From assembly GCA_029101305.1 (NCBI GenBank), contig JAQXQS010000168.1:1-56657 (forward strand): 56,657 nucleotides of DNA, written 5' to 3'. The translations under genes were made by a program, and so were the position numbers. Shown in pieces: positions 15,526 through 24,449 of this stretch; the first letter of the stretch is position 1; each line of letters starts with the position of its first letter. The DNA is from Clostridia bacterium (GTDB lineage: Bacteria > Bacillota > Clostridia > Lachnospirales > Lachnospiraceae). The notes under the pieces are model-generated. The model had not been told where the DNA came from, ran no database searches, and was given only the letters and a program-made list of their open reading frames with translations.

Positions 15526-15789
15526 CTACTGCACCACTCTCCACAGTATTAACTGTGCAGCCAGTATCAGCGGCACCCCGATACGGAATTTCCACTTCCT
15601 GGTCTTGTGATGGAAAAACTGCATTCCAAGAAGCGCTCCGGCAGAACCGCCAATGGCAGCTACCGCCAGAAGCTGGGCTTCCGGGATACGCCACTGCTTC
15701 CTGATTGCTTTTTGCTTATCTATGCCGTACATCCCGAAAGCGACTATGTTTATTATGATAAGATATATGATAATTACATTTTGAATCAT
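15526..15789 (-). CDS. DUF1294 small membrane protein
   Basis: An 87-residue protein with an N-terminal helix, the conserved segment YGIDKQKAIRKQWRIPE, the glycine-rich GGSAGALLGMQFFHHKTRKWKF and a final helix. This matches DUF1294 in length and motif order. No function is established for the family. It lies 56 nt upstream of mscS on the same strand and may share its transcript. The ribosome site is weak (GAGTTGG), so expression could be low. Confidence 0.82.
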   Translation of the reverse strand: MIQNVIIIYLIIINIVAFGMYGIDKQKAIRKQWRIPEAQLLAVAAIGGSAGALLGMQFFHHKTRKWKFRIGVPLILAAQLILWRVVQ

Positions 15790-15838
15790 AGATTTACCAA
15801 CTCATTCTACAAACATTGAATCTGTAACATAATATTTT

Positions 15839-17998
15839 TTATTTATTCAATCCCTTCATGGAAAGGCTGATACGGTTCTTCTTCTCATCAACTCCGAGAA
15901 CACGTACTTCCACGATATCACCAACACTTACAGCCTCCAGCGGATGCTTAATAAATTTCTCACTCATCTGGGAAATGTGAACAAGTCCATCCTGGTGAAC
16001 TCCGATATCAACGAAAGCTCCGAAATCAATTACGTTGCGGACAGTTCCCTTCAGGATCATTCCCTCTTTCAGATCCTTGATATCCAGTACGTCCGTACGA
16101 AGAATCGGTTTCGGCATTTCGTCACGCGGGTCACGGGCCGGTTTCTCAAGCTCTTTTACAATGTCGCGAAGGGTAATCTCACCGATTTCCAGCTCTGCTG
16201 CAGTCTTCTTGTAATCCTTAATCTGTCTGGAAAGTCCTGCAAGCTTACCTCCTTCAATATCCTCAGCTGAATATCCCAGCTTCTCAAGAAGCTTGGAAGC
16301 TGCCTCGTAGCTCTCCGGATGAACGCTTGTAGCATCAAGAGGATTAGAACCGCCTGTAATACGCATGAAACCTGCGCACTGCTCGAAAGCCTTCGGTCCA
16401 AGCTTGGCAACCTTGAGAAGATCTTTTCGGCTTGTGAAACGACCATTTTCCTCACGATAAATTACAATATTTTTCGCAATTGCCTTGGAAACACCGGAAA
16501 TATACTCAAGAAGGGAGGCGGAAGCAGTATTTAAATCTACGCCGACTTTATTTACAGAATCCTCTACCACACCAGTCAGTGCCTCACCCAGTTTCTTCTG
16601 GTTCATGTCATGCTGGTACTGACCTACACCGATGGATTTCGGGTCAATCTTAACAAGCTCTGCCAGAGGATCCTGCACACGTCTTGCAATAGATGTGGCA
16701 CTTCTCTGTCCTACATCAAAATTAGGGAATTCCTCTGTTGCAAGTTTACTTGCGGAATATACAGAAGCACCTGCCTCATTGGTGATAACATACTGTACTT
16801 TTGCTTCCGGAATCTCTTTCAGCATATCTACAATAACCTGCTCAGATTCTCTGGAAGCTGTACCATTTCCCACAGAGATCAGGGAAATACCATACTTTTT
16901 GATCATAGCTTCCACCGTATCCTTGGCAGCACGGATCTTCTTCTCATTGGTTGGTGCAGTTGGGTAAACAACAGTTGTATCCAGCACCTTTCCGGTAGGA
17001 TCTACAACAGCCAGCTTACAGCCGGTACGGAAAGCCGGATCCCAGCCGAGGACAGTCTGTCCTGCGATTGGAGGCTGCATAAGAAGCTGCTCCAGGTTTT
17101 TGCCAAAGACTTTAATCGCACCGTCTTCTGCCTTCTCAGTCAGATCACTTCTGATCTCACGCTCAATAGCCGGCGCAATAAGACGCTTATAGCTGTCCTC
17201 TGTTACCTCTTTCAAAATTGGTGTAGTAAACGGATTCTCACGAGTGATCACCTGTTTCTCCAGATAACGGATAATATCCTCCTCTGGTGCTGCGACCTTG
17301 ATTGTCAGGAATTTCTCCTTCTCACCACGGTTCAATGCCAGTACACGGTGACCAGCAAGCTTCTTAACCGGCTCTTCAAACTCATAATACATCTCATAAA
17401 CAGACTGTGCCTCCGGATCCTTTGCCACAGAACTGATCGTTCCTTTCTTTGCAGTAAGGTCACGGATGTGAATTCGGTAATCTGCCTCATCAGAGATATG
17501 CTCTGCAATAATATCCTTTGCCCCGGCAATGGCATCTGCCACGGAAGCAACCTCTTTTTCCTCAGAAACAAAGGCTTCTGCTTCTTCCTCGATAGACTTG
17601 TTTGTCATCTGGAGCATAATGATATTTGCCAGCGGCTCCAGTCCTTTTTCCTTGGCAATGGTAGCACGGGTACGTCTCTTCGGACGGTATGGACGGTAAA
17701 GATCCTCTACCACTACCAGTGTCTGTGCAGCCAGAATCTGTGCCTTCAATTCTTCTGTCAGCTTGCCCTGATCCTCAATGCTGGAAAGCACCTGATTCTT
17801 CTTGTCCTCCAGATTGCGAAGGTAGGTCAGTCTCTCATTTAAGTTACGAAGCTGCTCGTCGTTTAAAGTTCCGGTAGCTTCTTTTCTGTATCGTGAAATA
17901 AAGGGAATGGTGTTTCCCTCATCAATCAATTTAACGGCAGCTTCAACCTGCCATTTTTCCACCCCAAGTTCCTGGGTGATTACCTGTAAAATATCCAT
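15839..17998 (-). CDS. tex: Tex family RNA-binding transcription accessory protein
   Basis: A 719-residue Tex protein. The N-terminal helical region contains NTIPFISRYRKEATGTLND; the YqgF-like RNase H fold begins near GWDPAFRTGCKLAVVD; the helix-hairpin-helix region (TASASLLEYISGVSKAIAKNIV) and C-terminal S1 domain (GTVRNVIDFGAFVDIGVHQD) follow. Tex binds nucleic acid and affects transcription of some toxin and stress genes; its exact role is not settled. Start 17998 is chosen for GAGGAG upstream; the longest frame would add 14 unlikely residues. Length and domain order are standard. Confidence 0.93.
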   Translation of the reverse strand: MDILQVITQELGVEKWQVEAAVKLIDEGNTIPFISRYRKEATGTLNDEQLRNLNERLTYLRNLEDKKNQVLSSIEDQGKLTEELKAQILAAQTLVVVEDLYRPYRPKRRTRATIAKEKGLEPLANIIMLQMTNKSIEEEAEAFVSEEKEVASVADAIAGAKDIIAEHISDEADYRIHIRDLTAKKGTISSVAKDPEAQSVYEMYYEFEEPVKKLAGHRVLALNRGEKEKFLTIKVAAPEEDIIRYLEKQVITRENPFTTPILKEVTEDSYKRLIAPAIEREIRSDLTEKAEDGAIKVFGKNLEQLLMQPPIAGQTVLGWDPAFRTGCKLAVVDPTGKVLDTTVVYPTAPTNEKKIRAAKDTVEAMIKKYGISLISVGNGTASRESEQVIVDMLKEIPEAKVQYVITNEAGASVYSASKLATEEFPNFDVGQRSATSIARRVQDPLAELVKIDPKSIGVGQYQHDMNQKKLGEALTGVVEDSVNKVGVDLNTASASLLEYISGVSKAIAKNIVIYREENGRFTSRKDLLKVAKLGPKAFEQCAGFMRITGGSNPLDATSVHPESYEAASKLLEKLGYSAEDIEGGKLAGLSRQIKDYKKTAAELEIGEITLRDIVKELEKPARDPRDEMPKPILRTDVLDIKDLKEGMILKGTVRNVIDFGAFVDIGVHQDGLVHISQMSEKFIKHPLEAVSVGDIVEVRVLGVDEKKNRISLSMKGLNK

Positions 17999-18113
17999 TT
18001 TTTCATTCTCCTCTTGTTGCTTGTATTTCTGTATGAACATTCTTAGTCACAGAATCAATCAATAATTGATAATTCTTTCGAAATTTCCTACATGCTGTAG
18101 TATTCCAGATATT

Positions 18114-18992
18114 CTATGCCTCTGAATTATAATCATCATTTCTGTCATTTCTGTAACCATCACTATTTTCTGCATTATATCTGCTTCCGAAATTTGTCTC
18201 TTCGTTAAATCCATTTCCGTCTGCATTATAATAACTACCCGCGGTGAATCCGTCGCCTGGCAGTCTGTGATCCAGTTCTCCGTTCAGATCCCGGTAAAAT
18301 GCCACCATGGACATTTCCATATACGGCATGATCCAGAAAAGTGCAATATAAAACGTAAACACTGATAAAAATAAAACTGGGATAAAACTAAGGTTCAGCT
18401 TGATGTATCTCCACATATTTCCTTTCATCAGTACAGCACTCTCCTTCAAAGCCTGTATTCCTCCAAGCATTGGATCATCTGCCATAAGGAAATAAGTCAT
18501 GGCGAATGGAATGGAGATCAGGAAATTCAATACCGTACTTACTGCCAACAATACCATTGTAGTGGATAACCACTGGATCTGTGATTCCACAGTAAGTCCC
18601 GGATCGGTTGTATAGCTCACATAATAATAAGGAATTGCAGTGATCACCTGAATCAGCGCCAGCACAAACCCTGCAATGATCACTCTGTCTGGCTGATTCC
18701 GGAAAAAGTATCCCAGGTCTGACAGGGAAAATTCTTTTCCCCTGGAAATATTCAGCATCATGTAGCCCATTCCAGCCGAAACAATTCCCACGATCAGAGA
18801 TACGATCAGCATAAAGATTTCGCTAAGTGCAAGATCCAGGGCAGATGTTCCGGAAAACAGATTCGTGGAAAGAACTGTTCCCAACAGATTTAATCCATAT
18901 ACCGCCAGAAGCCCAAGGATCACCGTGCCATAATGCCCCTGCAATGCGGTTTTCGCCTGTCTTTTTATCTCTTTCGTTGTTCTTTTTTTCAT
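18114..18992 (-). CDS. DUF975 membrane protein
   Basis: A 292-residue membrane protein with about six helices. It begins with the basic segment MKKRTTKEIKRQAKTALQGHYG typical of DUF975, then hydrophobic segments and DDPMLGGIQALKESAVLMKG, another family hallmark. The last 50 residues are a hydrophilic, Asn/Asp/Tyr-rich tail (for example RYNAENSDGYRNDRNDDYN). The start at 18992 has AAGGGAG upstream; earlier in-frame starts lack one. The family has no proven function. The tail may be on the cytoplasmic side, but this is a guess. Confidence 0.8.
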   Translation of the reverse strand: MKKRTTKEIKRQAKTALQGHYGTVILGLLAVYGLNLLGTVLSTNLFSGTSALDLALSEIFMLIVSLIVGIVSAGMGYMMLNISRGKEFSLSDLGYFFRNQPDRVIIAGFVLALIQVITAIPYYYVSYTTDPGLTVESQIQWLSTTMVLLAVSTVLNFLISIPFAMTYFLMADDPMLGGIQALKESAVLMKGNMWRYIKLNLSFIPVLFLSVFTFYIALFWIMPYMEMSMVAFYRDLNGELDHRLPGDGFTAGSYYNADGNGFNEETNFGSRYNAENSDGYRNDRNDDYNSEA

Positions 18993-19130
18993 AATCATCA
19001 TTCTCCCTTGCAGTGAAACAGCAGGCCGGGACTTTACTGCATCCCGGCCATCTTGCTTTCCACTACGCAAAAGCATTTCCATTAAAAGTTCTTTTATCCA
19101 AACTATCCCAAAGGCTTTCTGCAAGCTATG

Positions 19131-20018
19131 CTATGCAGTCCGTTTACTTCCCCAGAAAAACAGCGCTACCGTACCAGGACCAGTATGGCTTCCAATGGTG
19201 GTTCCAATGTTGTTGATCTCAACCTTACCATTCAGCTTCGGGAAACGCTCTTCCACCATCCTTGCCACTTCTCTGGCATCCTCTATGCAGGCAGACTGGG
19301 AAATATAACATTTTCCAGAATAATCAAGTCCACCCTCTGCGTACTCTTCCATTTTATCCACAATTGCACGGATTACTTTCTTCTTGGTGCGGATCTTATA
19401 TCTTGGAATCAGTTTTCCCTGATCATCCATATTTAAAAGCGGGCAGATATTCAACATAGTACCGAAAAAGCCGCTGGCCTTGGAAATGCGGCCGCCTCTG
19501 ATATAAAACGTAAGATCTGTGGAAAAGAACCAGTGGTGCACATTCAGCCTGTGTTCCTTGGCCCATGCAAAAACCTCTTCTATAGATTTGCCCTCATCTC
19601 TGAGGTCTGCCAGGCGGTCCATGAAAAGTCCATATCCGGAAGACGCTCCAAGAGAATCCACAACCAGGATCTTCCGGTCCGGATATTTTTCCTCCAGCTC
19701 TTCCTTTGCAATATTGGCAGAATTGACAACACCGGAAATCCCGGAAGACAGACATACATGAAGCACATCCTTGCCTTCTTTCAGAAACCCTTCAAAATAT
19801 GCTTCAAATTCCTCTGCGTTTACCTGTGAGGTCTTCGTCATAGCTCCATCCTGCATGGCTTTGTAAAACTGGTCAAAGGGCATAGACTGCCCCAGATCAT
19901 CTGCATATTCTTTTCCATCCAGTTCATAATGAAAGCAGATATAGGAAATATTTCTCTTCTCAAAATGTTCTTTTGTAAGATCTGCTGTAGAACAGCAGCT
20001 GATCACATAGTCGCCCAT
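19131..20018 (-). CDS. DegV family fatty-acid-binding protein
   Basis: A 295-residue two-domain DegV/FakB-type protein. The signature CCSTADLTKEHF at the N terminus, TSQVNAEEFEAYFEGFL near 65, and CLSSGISGVVNSANIA near 90 form the lipid-carboxylate pocket; LTFYIRGGRISKASGF and the late IGTTIGSHTGPGT complete the family pattern. DegV/FakB proteins hold fatty acids, and FakB presents them to the FakA kinase, which is not seen here. The start has AGGAGGGG upstream. Whether it works with FakA or as an independent lipid carrier cannot be told. Confidence 0.92.
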   Translation of the reverse strand: MGDYVISCCSTADLTKEHFEKRNISYICFHYELDGKEYADDLGQSMPFDQFYKAMQDGAMTKTSQVNAEEFEAYFEGFLKEGKDVLHVCLSSGISGVVNSANIAKEELEEKYPDRKILVVDSLGASSGYGLFMDRLADLRDEGKSIEEVFAWAKEHRLNVHHWFFSTDLTFYIRGGRISKASGFFGTMLNICPLLNMDDQGKLIPRYKIRTKKKVIRAIVDKMEEYAEGGLDYSGKCYISQSACIEDAREVARMVEERFPKLNGKVEINNIGTTIGSHTGPGTVALFFWGSKRTA

Positions 20019-20093
20019 ATTTCCCCTCCTGTTACTCTTAAATTCCTGATTAGATTACCGGAATCTGCCTTTTTGAAAATGCTCCGGTAATAC

Positions 20094-21344
20094 TTATTCT
20101 GGTAAAATTTCATTCAAGTATTCAACACTTGCCACGGTATCCGGATCTTCGTCCTTGTTGAACCAGAACTGGGCACGGTTATCGATTTTTGTATCTGCTG
20201 TTTTGTAGATATTCAGATAATCCCCATCCTCTGCATATTCATAGCCTTTCGCCTCTGCTGCAGCGATCAGATCTGCCTTTTTCGCACCCAGGGTATAACC
20301 ACCTGAAAGCTTCAGGGTAAGTGCCTCACTGTCGTAAGAACCAATCTCCAGATCACGTACAAAGCAGTTCTCAATGGAAGTTGCGTTCTGTGTAAAGTTA
20401 TATACGCTGAAGTGTACACTCTGGTTATTCTTCATCATATCTACAAATTCCAGATCCCGGCCGGCAACATAAGCATCGTCTGCAACATCCTGAAGCTCCC
20501 AGCCGTTTGCCAGAAATGCTGATACAGGTGCCGGAAGTGAATACAGATCACCACAATACTCAACCTGTGGTGCCAGTATATCATCCCTCAGCTCAGTTGG
20601 AGCAGTATAGGAAGATACGATTTCCGGAACCTCATCACTTACGCTTCCCTTGTCAAATCCCTCTGGTTCAACATAGTTGCGCAGATCTATTTCCTTCAGG
20701 GTATTGTCATCTTTATATACACTCAGACGGATTTCCTCATAATAGTCCTTGGAATAAGTATACTGGGTATACAGATCACCCTCGTATGTGTCACTTGGAT
20801 CCCCGTATGCAGCTTTAATATCTTCCAGTGAGGATTTTCCCATTATGATTCCACCTGGCAGTTCCACAGGTGTGGAGCCTGCATCAAAATCGTAATTTGC
20901 ATTAATATCAATACCTGCTACCAGACATTGATTCACAGGTACTTCATTAATTCCAAGATTTATAACATCTACAGAAATCCGGTCATCCCCTTTATAGAAG
21001 CTGATCGAGCCATAAGAATTGGTACTGACTCCCATTTCCGGATCCTCATTTTTGCCAAGGGTCCAGTCCTGCGCTGCAAACTCTTCATAATACATTGGGA
21101 ACTGGTAGACCTTATCCCCGATCTTAATCTGAAAGTCATAGAGATTATCTGACAGCTCAGTGGCAGATGCCTGGTCTGTACCTGTTTCTTCACTGGCTGC
21201 TTCCGTTTCGCTGGCTTCTGCGTCTTCACCAACAGCCTCCGCTGCTTCTGTCGTCTCTGTGTCCTGTGCCTCGGCATAGCTCATTACCGGTGCCGCACAC
21301 AGACACATTGCTGTAAAAAACACTCCCAATACCTTTCTTTTCAT
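20094..21344 (-). CDS. Exported protein with two tandem related domains, function unknown
   Basis: A 416-residue protein with a signal peptide (MKRKVLGVFFTAMCLCAAP...SYAEA), an acidic Thr/Glu/Ala-rich linker to about residue 60, then two similar halves. The first has LYDFQIKIGDKVYQFPMYYEEFAAQDW and later GGIIMGKSSLEDIKAAYG. The second has LAPQVEYCGDLYSLPAPVSAF, then GGYTLGAKKADLIAAAEAKG. Each half therefore shows the order strand-rich entry, middle loop with an N-x-T/F-rich segment, and G-G-x-x-h-G turn. Start 21344 has GGAGG upstream. I do not recognise the family; similar exported proteins occur in Lachnospiraceae. No cysteine lipobox is present. Confidence 0.75.
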   Translation of the reverse strand: MKRKVLGVFFTAMCLCAAPVMSYAEAQDTETTEAAEAVGEDAEASETEAASEETGTDQASATELSDNLYDFQIKIGDKVYQFPMYYEEFAAQDWTLGKNEDPEMGVSTNSYGSISFYKGDDRISVDVINLGINEVPVNQCLVAGIDINANYDFDAGSTPVELPGGIIMGKSSLEDIKAAYGDPSDTYEGDLYTQYTYSKDYYEEIRLSVYKDDNTLKEIDLRNYVEPEGFDKGSVSDEVPEIVSSYTAPTELRDDILAPQVEYCGDLYSLPAPVSAFLANGWELQDVADDAYVAGRDLEFVDMMKNNQSVHFSVYNFTQNATSIENCFVRDLEIGSYDSEALTLKLSGGYTLGAKKADLIAAAEAKGYEYAEDGDYLNIYKTADTKIDNRAQFWFNKDEDPDTVASVEYLNEILPE

Positions 21345-21397
21345 ACAGAAATTCCTCCTTAGTATGTTTATACTTATCATTCATGGCTTTTCCAGAA

Positions 21398-21419
21398 AAG
21401 CTGACACCCCTATCAGCTT
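21398..21419 (-). terminator. Terminator after lysC
   Basis: AAGCTGA and TCAGCTT pair through an 8-nt loop and are followed by TTTCT on the minus strand. Confidence 0.55.
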
Positions 21420-21485
21420 CATTTATGAAGATAACCTTCTACATACATAATCCTGGAATCAGCCAAAACAATACATACATTACGG

Positions 21486-21962
21486 TCAGTCGGCAAGCCC
21501 GAATGCGTCATGTACCGCGTTCATGGCTTTGATTCCGTCTTTTTCATTGATCAGTACTGTAATACGGATCTCGGATGTGGAAATCATATTGATGTTTACT
21601 CCTTCATTGTAAAGGCTCTCAAACATCTTCGCTGCCACACCTGGATTGCTGAGCATACCGGAACCTACAATAGAAAGCTTGGCGATATTACGCTCAGAAT
21701 GAAGCTCCTTAAAGCCAAGGCGCTCCTGATTTTCTTCCAGGGCTGCCACAGCGTCCTCCAGATCATCCTTATTTACCGTAAATGAGATATCCTTTGTTCC
21801 TGCCCGTCCAATGGACTGCAGGATCACATCTACATTAATATTTTTCTTTGCAAGGGTATCAAATACCTTAAACGCAACTCCTGGAACATCCTTAAGTCCA
21901 AGCACTGCGATCCTTACCGCATCTGTATCCAGCGCAACTCCGCTGATCAGCATTCTTTCCAC
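21486..21962 (-). CDS. Predicted internal translation product of lysC (aspartokinase beta subunit)
   Basis: GTG at 21962 is in frame with lysC (codon 245) and lies 8 nt after AAGGAGG. The product would be about 158 residues, essentially the two ACT domains, matching the independently translated beta subunit known for B. subtilis aspartokinase II. This is inferred from the ribosome site and length. Confidence 0.55.
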   Translation of the reverse strand: MERMLISGVALDTDAVRIAVLGLKDVPGVAFKVFDTLAKKNINVDVILQSIGRAGTKDISFTVNKDDLEDAVAALEENQERLGFKELHSERNIAKLSIVGSGMLSNPGVAAKMFESLYNEGVNINMISTSEIRITVLINEKDGIKAMNAVHDAFGLAD

Positions 21963-22694
21963 GCTAACAACCTCCTTAACTACCGTTCCTTCACTGTTAT
22001 TCAGGCTGGAGCGAACCACAAGAGGTACTCCATATTTCTTCGCCATTTCCACAGAACGGTTGTGAAGTACGCCCGCTCCTGATGTAGCCAGATCCAGCAT
22101 CTCATCATATGTGATCTCTTTCAGCTTTCTGGCATTTGGAACTTTACGGGGATCGGCTGTATAAACGCCGTCCACATCTGTATAAATCTCACAGGCATCT
22201 GCATGAAGTGCTGCCGCCAGTGCTACTGCAGTCGTATCCGAACCGCCCCTGCCCAGAGTGGTATAATCATCATACTTATCAACCCCCTGGAATCCGGTAA
22301 CGATCACGATCCTGCGTGCATCCAGCTCACGGCGGATACGCTCTGTATCGATTCTTTTTAATCTTGCATTCTGATGGCTGCTTGTGGTGTGCATAGTCAC
22401 CTGAAAGGCATTCAGGGAAACAGCCGGGACTCCCAGCTTATGCATCACCATTGCCATCAGGGATACGGACATCTGCTCGCCAATGGTAAGCAGCATATCC
22501 ATCTCACGCTTCGGTGGCTTATCGTCCATATCATGAGCCATACTGATCAGCTCATCTGTATACTTTCCCATGGCAGACAAAACAACTACCACGTCGTTTC
22601 CTTTTTTATATTCTTCGATACAGCGGTTGGCAACATTATACATCCTCTGCTTGTCGCCAACAGAAGTACCGCCGAATTTCTTAACTATCAGCAT
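21486..22694 (-). CDS. lysC: Aspartate kinase
   Basis: A 402-residue aspartokinase making aspartyl phosphate, the first step to lysine, DAP, threonine and methionine. The kinase signature KKFGGTSVGD opens the protein; GRGGSDTTAVALAAALHAD and YTDVDGVYTADPR follow. Two ACT domains form the C-terminal third, where allosteric amino acids bind. Length is that of the B. subtilis LysC class with alpha and beta subunits. An excellent internal ribosome site (AAGGAGG at 21971-21977, GTG at 21962) would give a separate regulatory beta subunit. It is the last gene of a likely prfB-ACT-hom-lysC run. No lysine riboswitch is seen upstream, only 71 nt separate it from hom. Confidence 0.96.
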   Translation of the reverse strand: MLIVKKFGGTSVGDKQRMYNVANRCIEEYKKGNDVVVVLSAMGKYTDELISMAHDMDDKPPKREMDMLLTIGEQMSVSLMAMVMHKLGVPAVSLNAFQVTMHTTSSHQNARLKRIDTERIRRELDARRIVIVTGFQGVDKYDDYTTLGRGGSDTTAVALAAALHADACEIYTDVDGVYTADPRKVPNARKLKEITYDEMLDLATSGAGVLHNRSVEMAKKYGVPLVVRSSLNNSEGTVVKEVVSVERMLISGVALDTDAVRIAVLGLKDVPGVAFKVFDTLAKKNINVDVILQSIGRAGTKDISFTVNKDDLEDAVAALEENQERLGFKELHSERNIAKLSIVGSGMLSNPGVAAKMFESLYNEGVNINMISTSEIRITVLINEKDGIKAMNAVHDAFGLAD

Positions 22695-22765
22695 AGTTTA
22701 TCCTTTCACGCTGTCAGTTTCCGTTATTTTATTCTATTATCTGCCGGTGCAGATGTTTCTTTGGT

Positions 22766-23983
22766 TCAGTCTTTTACACGGATCATGCCAAGCACATTTT
22801 CTCCGAGAGCTTTCACACGCTCTTTGTACTCGCCCTGTGTCATCTTTGGAGTTACGAAACCAAACTCCTCTGGAAGGGAATCCAGCTCGATCACTGTATC
22901 AACCTTGCCAAATGCTTTATCCACTTCGTCAAGGGAGGTATCCTTCACACGGACAAAGAAACGTCCCTCTACAGAATCCGGATCCATAAGAGTCATTTCT
23001 TCATTGCTCCAATTGGTAGCAATAGTGTCATGAAGATGACCAGCTGCCTCAACAACATCAGCAACGACCGCACTTGCAGTAGGAAGCTTACCAGCTCCGC
23101 TTCCATAGAACATAGCGTCTCCAAGCATATTTCCATGAACGAAAATACTGTTAAATACACCGTTTACACTGTAAAGCGGATTCTCCTGTCCTACAAGAAA
23201 TGGCGCTACAAGTGCATAGAAAGAATCTTCTCCTAAACGTCTGCTTGTACCAAGAAGCTTGATGCTTCTGCCCATTTCCCTTGCGTATTCCATGTCCTCA
23301 GGTGTGATCTTTGTGATCCCTTCTGTATAGACCTTTTCGAAATCCAGGAATCTGCCATAGGCAAGAGAGGAAAGGATCGCGATCTTACGGCATGCATCCT
23401 GTCCTTCCACATCAGCAGTAGGATCCGCTTCTGCATAGCCTTTTTCCTGGGCTTCTTTCAGAACGGTGTTGAAATCTGCACCTTCTGTATTCATCTTATC
23501 CAGCATGTAGTTGGTCGTTCCATTTAAGATTCCGGTAACCTCATCAAGCACATCTGCTGTAAGAGAACCATTTATCGCGCGGATAATGGGGATTCCACCG
23601 CCGCAGCTTGCCTCGAAAAGGAAATTGATCTCTTTCTCTTTCGCGATTTCCATAAGCTCAGGGCCATACTTGGCAACCAGGGCCTTATTGGAAGTGCACA
23701 CGCTTTTGCCAGCTTCAAGTGCTCTCTTGGCAAAAGTATAGGCAGCACCGGTTCCACCCATAACTTCCACTACAATATCAATTTCCGGATCATTTACGAT
23801 CTGCTCAAAATCATGAACAAGGATCTCTTCTACCGGGTCTCCAGGAAATTCCCTGAGGTCCAGAACATATTTGATTCTGATTTCTTCTCCGGCTCTTTTG
23901 TTAATGATCTCATGGTTGGTGCGGATGACTTCTACTACACCGCTTCCAACTGTGCCATATCCTAACACTGCAATATTTATCAT
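22766..23983 (-). CDS. hom: Homoserine dehydrogenase
   Basis: A 405-residue enzyme reducing aspartate semialdehyde to homoserine with NAD(P)H. The N-terminal Rossmann motif VLGYGTVGSGVVEV binds the cofactor; the catalytic-domain signature AYTFAKRALEAGKSVCTSNKAL and SCGGGIPIIRAINGSL are present; an ACT domain occupies about the last 80 residues (VRVKDTSLDEVDKAFG). It lies 7 nt after the ACT-domain gene and upstream of lysC, giving a compact aspartate-to-threonine module. Size is the common monofunctional form with regulatory domain. Confidence 0.96.
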   Translation of the reverse strand: MINIAVLGYGTVGSGVVEVIRTNHEIINKRAGEEIRIKYVLDLREFPGDPVEEILVHDFEQIVNDPEIDIVVEVMGGTGAAYTFAKRALEAGKSVCTSNKALVAKYGPELMEIAKEKEINFLFEASCGGGIPIIRAINGSLTADVLDEVTGILNGTTNYMLDKMNTEGADFNTVLKEAQEKGYAEADPTADVEGQDACRKIAILSSLAYGRFLDFEKVYTEGITKITPEDMEYAREMGRSIKLLGTSRRLGEDSFYALVAPFLVGQENPLYSVNGVFNSIFVHGNMLGDAMFYGSGAGKLPTASAVVADVVEAAGHLHDTIATNWSNEEMTLMDPDSVEGRFFVRVKDTSLDEVDKAFGKVDTVIELDSLPEEFGFVTPKMTQGEYKERVKALGENVLGMIRVKD

Positions 23984-23990
23984 CTGTCCG

Positions 23991-24443
23991 TTACTCCCTG
24001 CCTAATATTTTTAAATAATGGATTCCTTCCATCTGTTCAATGTCATCCACCATTGCCTCTGCATCCCCCTCTCCCTGAAGGATCTGTACACTTAAGGTAA
24101 GAGTGGCAATACCACTAATGGGAATACTCTGATGTATGGTCAGAATATTGCCATGATTCTCTGCAATAGCCCGAAGAACATTCGATAAAATTCCTGGTTC
24201 ATCGTCCATCTGTATAATGAATGTGATGGTTTTCCCCTTGGCTTCCTCATGGAATGGGAAAATGTCATCTTTATATTTATAGAAAGAACTCCGGCTGATT
24301 CCTACGGCATCTGCCGCCTCCTGAACCGTCGCTACACGCTTGGACTCTAAGAGCTTCTTCGCAGCGACCACATTCAGGAGTACTTCTGGCACAGCCCGTT
24401 CCCGCACCACAAAATATTTATTCTTATCTGTCGTCTTTGGCAT
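23991..24443 (-). CDS. pheB: UPF0735 ACT domain-containing protein (PheB-like)
   Basis: A 150-residue protein. The N-terminal part has a small helix-turn-helix-like segment (TVQEAADAVGISRSSFYKYKDD), and the C-terminal ACT domain follows (TFIIQMDDEPGILSNVLRAIAENHGN). This arrangement is the UPF0735/PheB family of Firmicutes, next to hom or pheA genes. A role in sensing an amino acid for control of the pathway is likely but unproven. It is packed between prfB and hom with gaps of 6 and 7 nt. Confidence 0.88.
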   Translation of the reverse strand: MPKTTDKNKYFVVRERAVPEVLLNVVAAKKLLESKRVATVQEAADAVGISRSSFYKYKDDIFPFHEEAKGKTITFIIQMDDEPGILSNVLRAIAENHGNILTIHQSIPISGIATLTLSVQILQGEGDAEAMVDDIEQMEGIHYLKILGRE

Positions 24444-24449
24444 TTAAAT

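Noticed and set aside
16610-17842. 410-codon ORF on the plus strand
   Set aside because: It lies fully antisense to tex, whose domains are all recognisable; the plus-strand product is Cys/Leu-rich with no motif.
22695-22765. Lysine riboswitch or T-box upstream of lysC
   Set aside because: Only 71 nt separate hom from lysC, with none of the conserved riboswitch blocks; lysC is part of the prfB-hom run.
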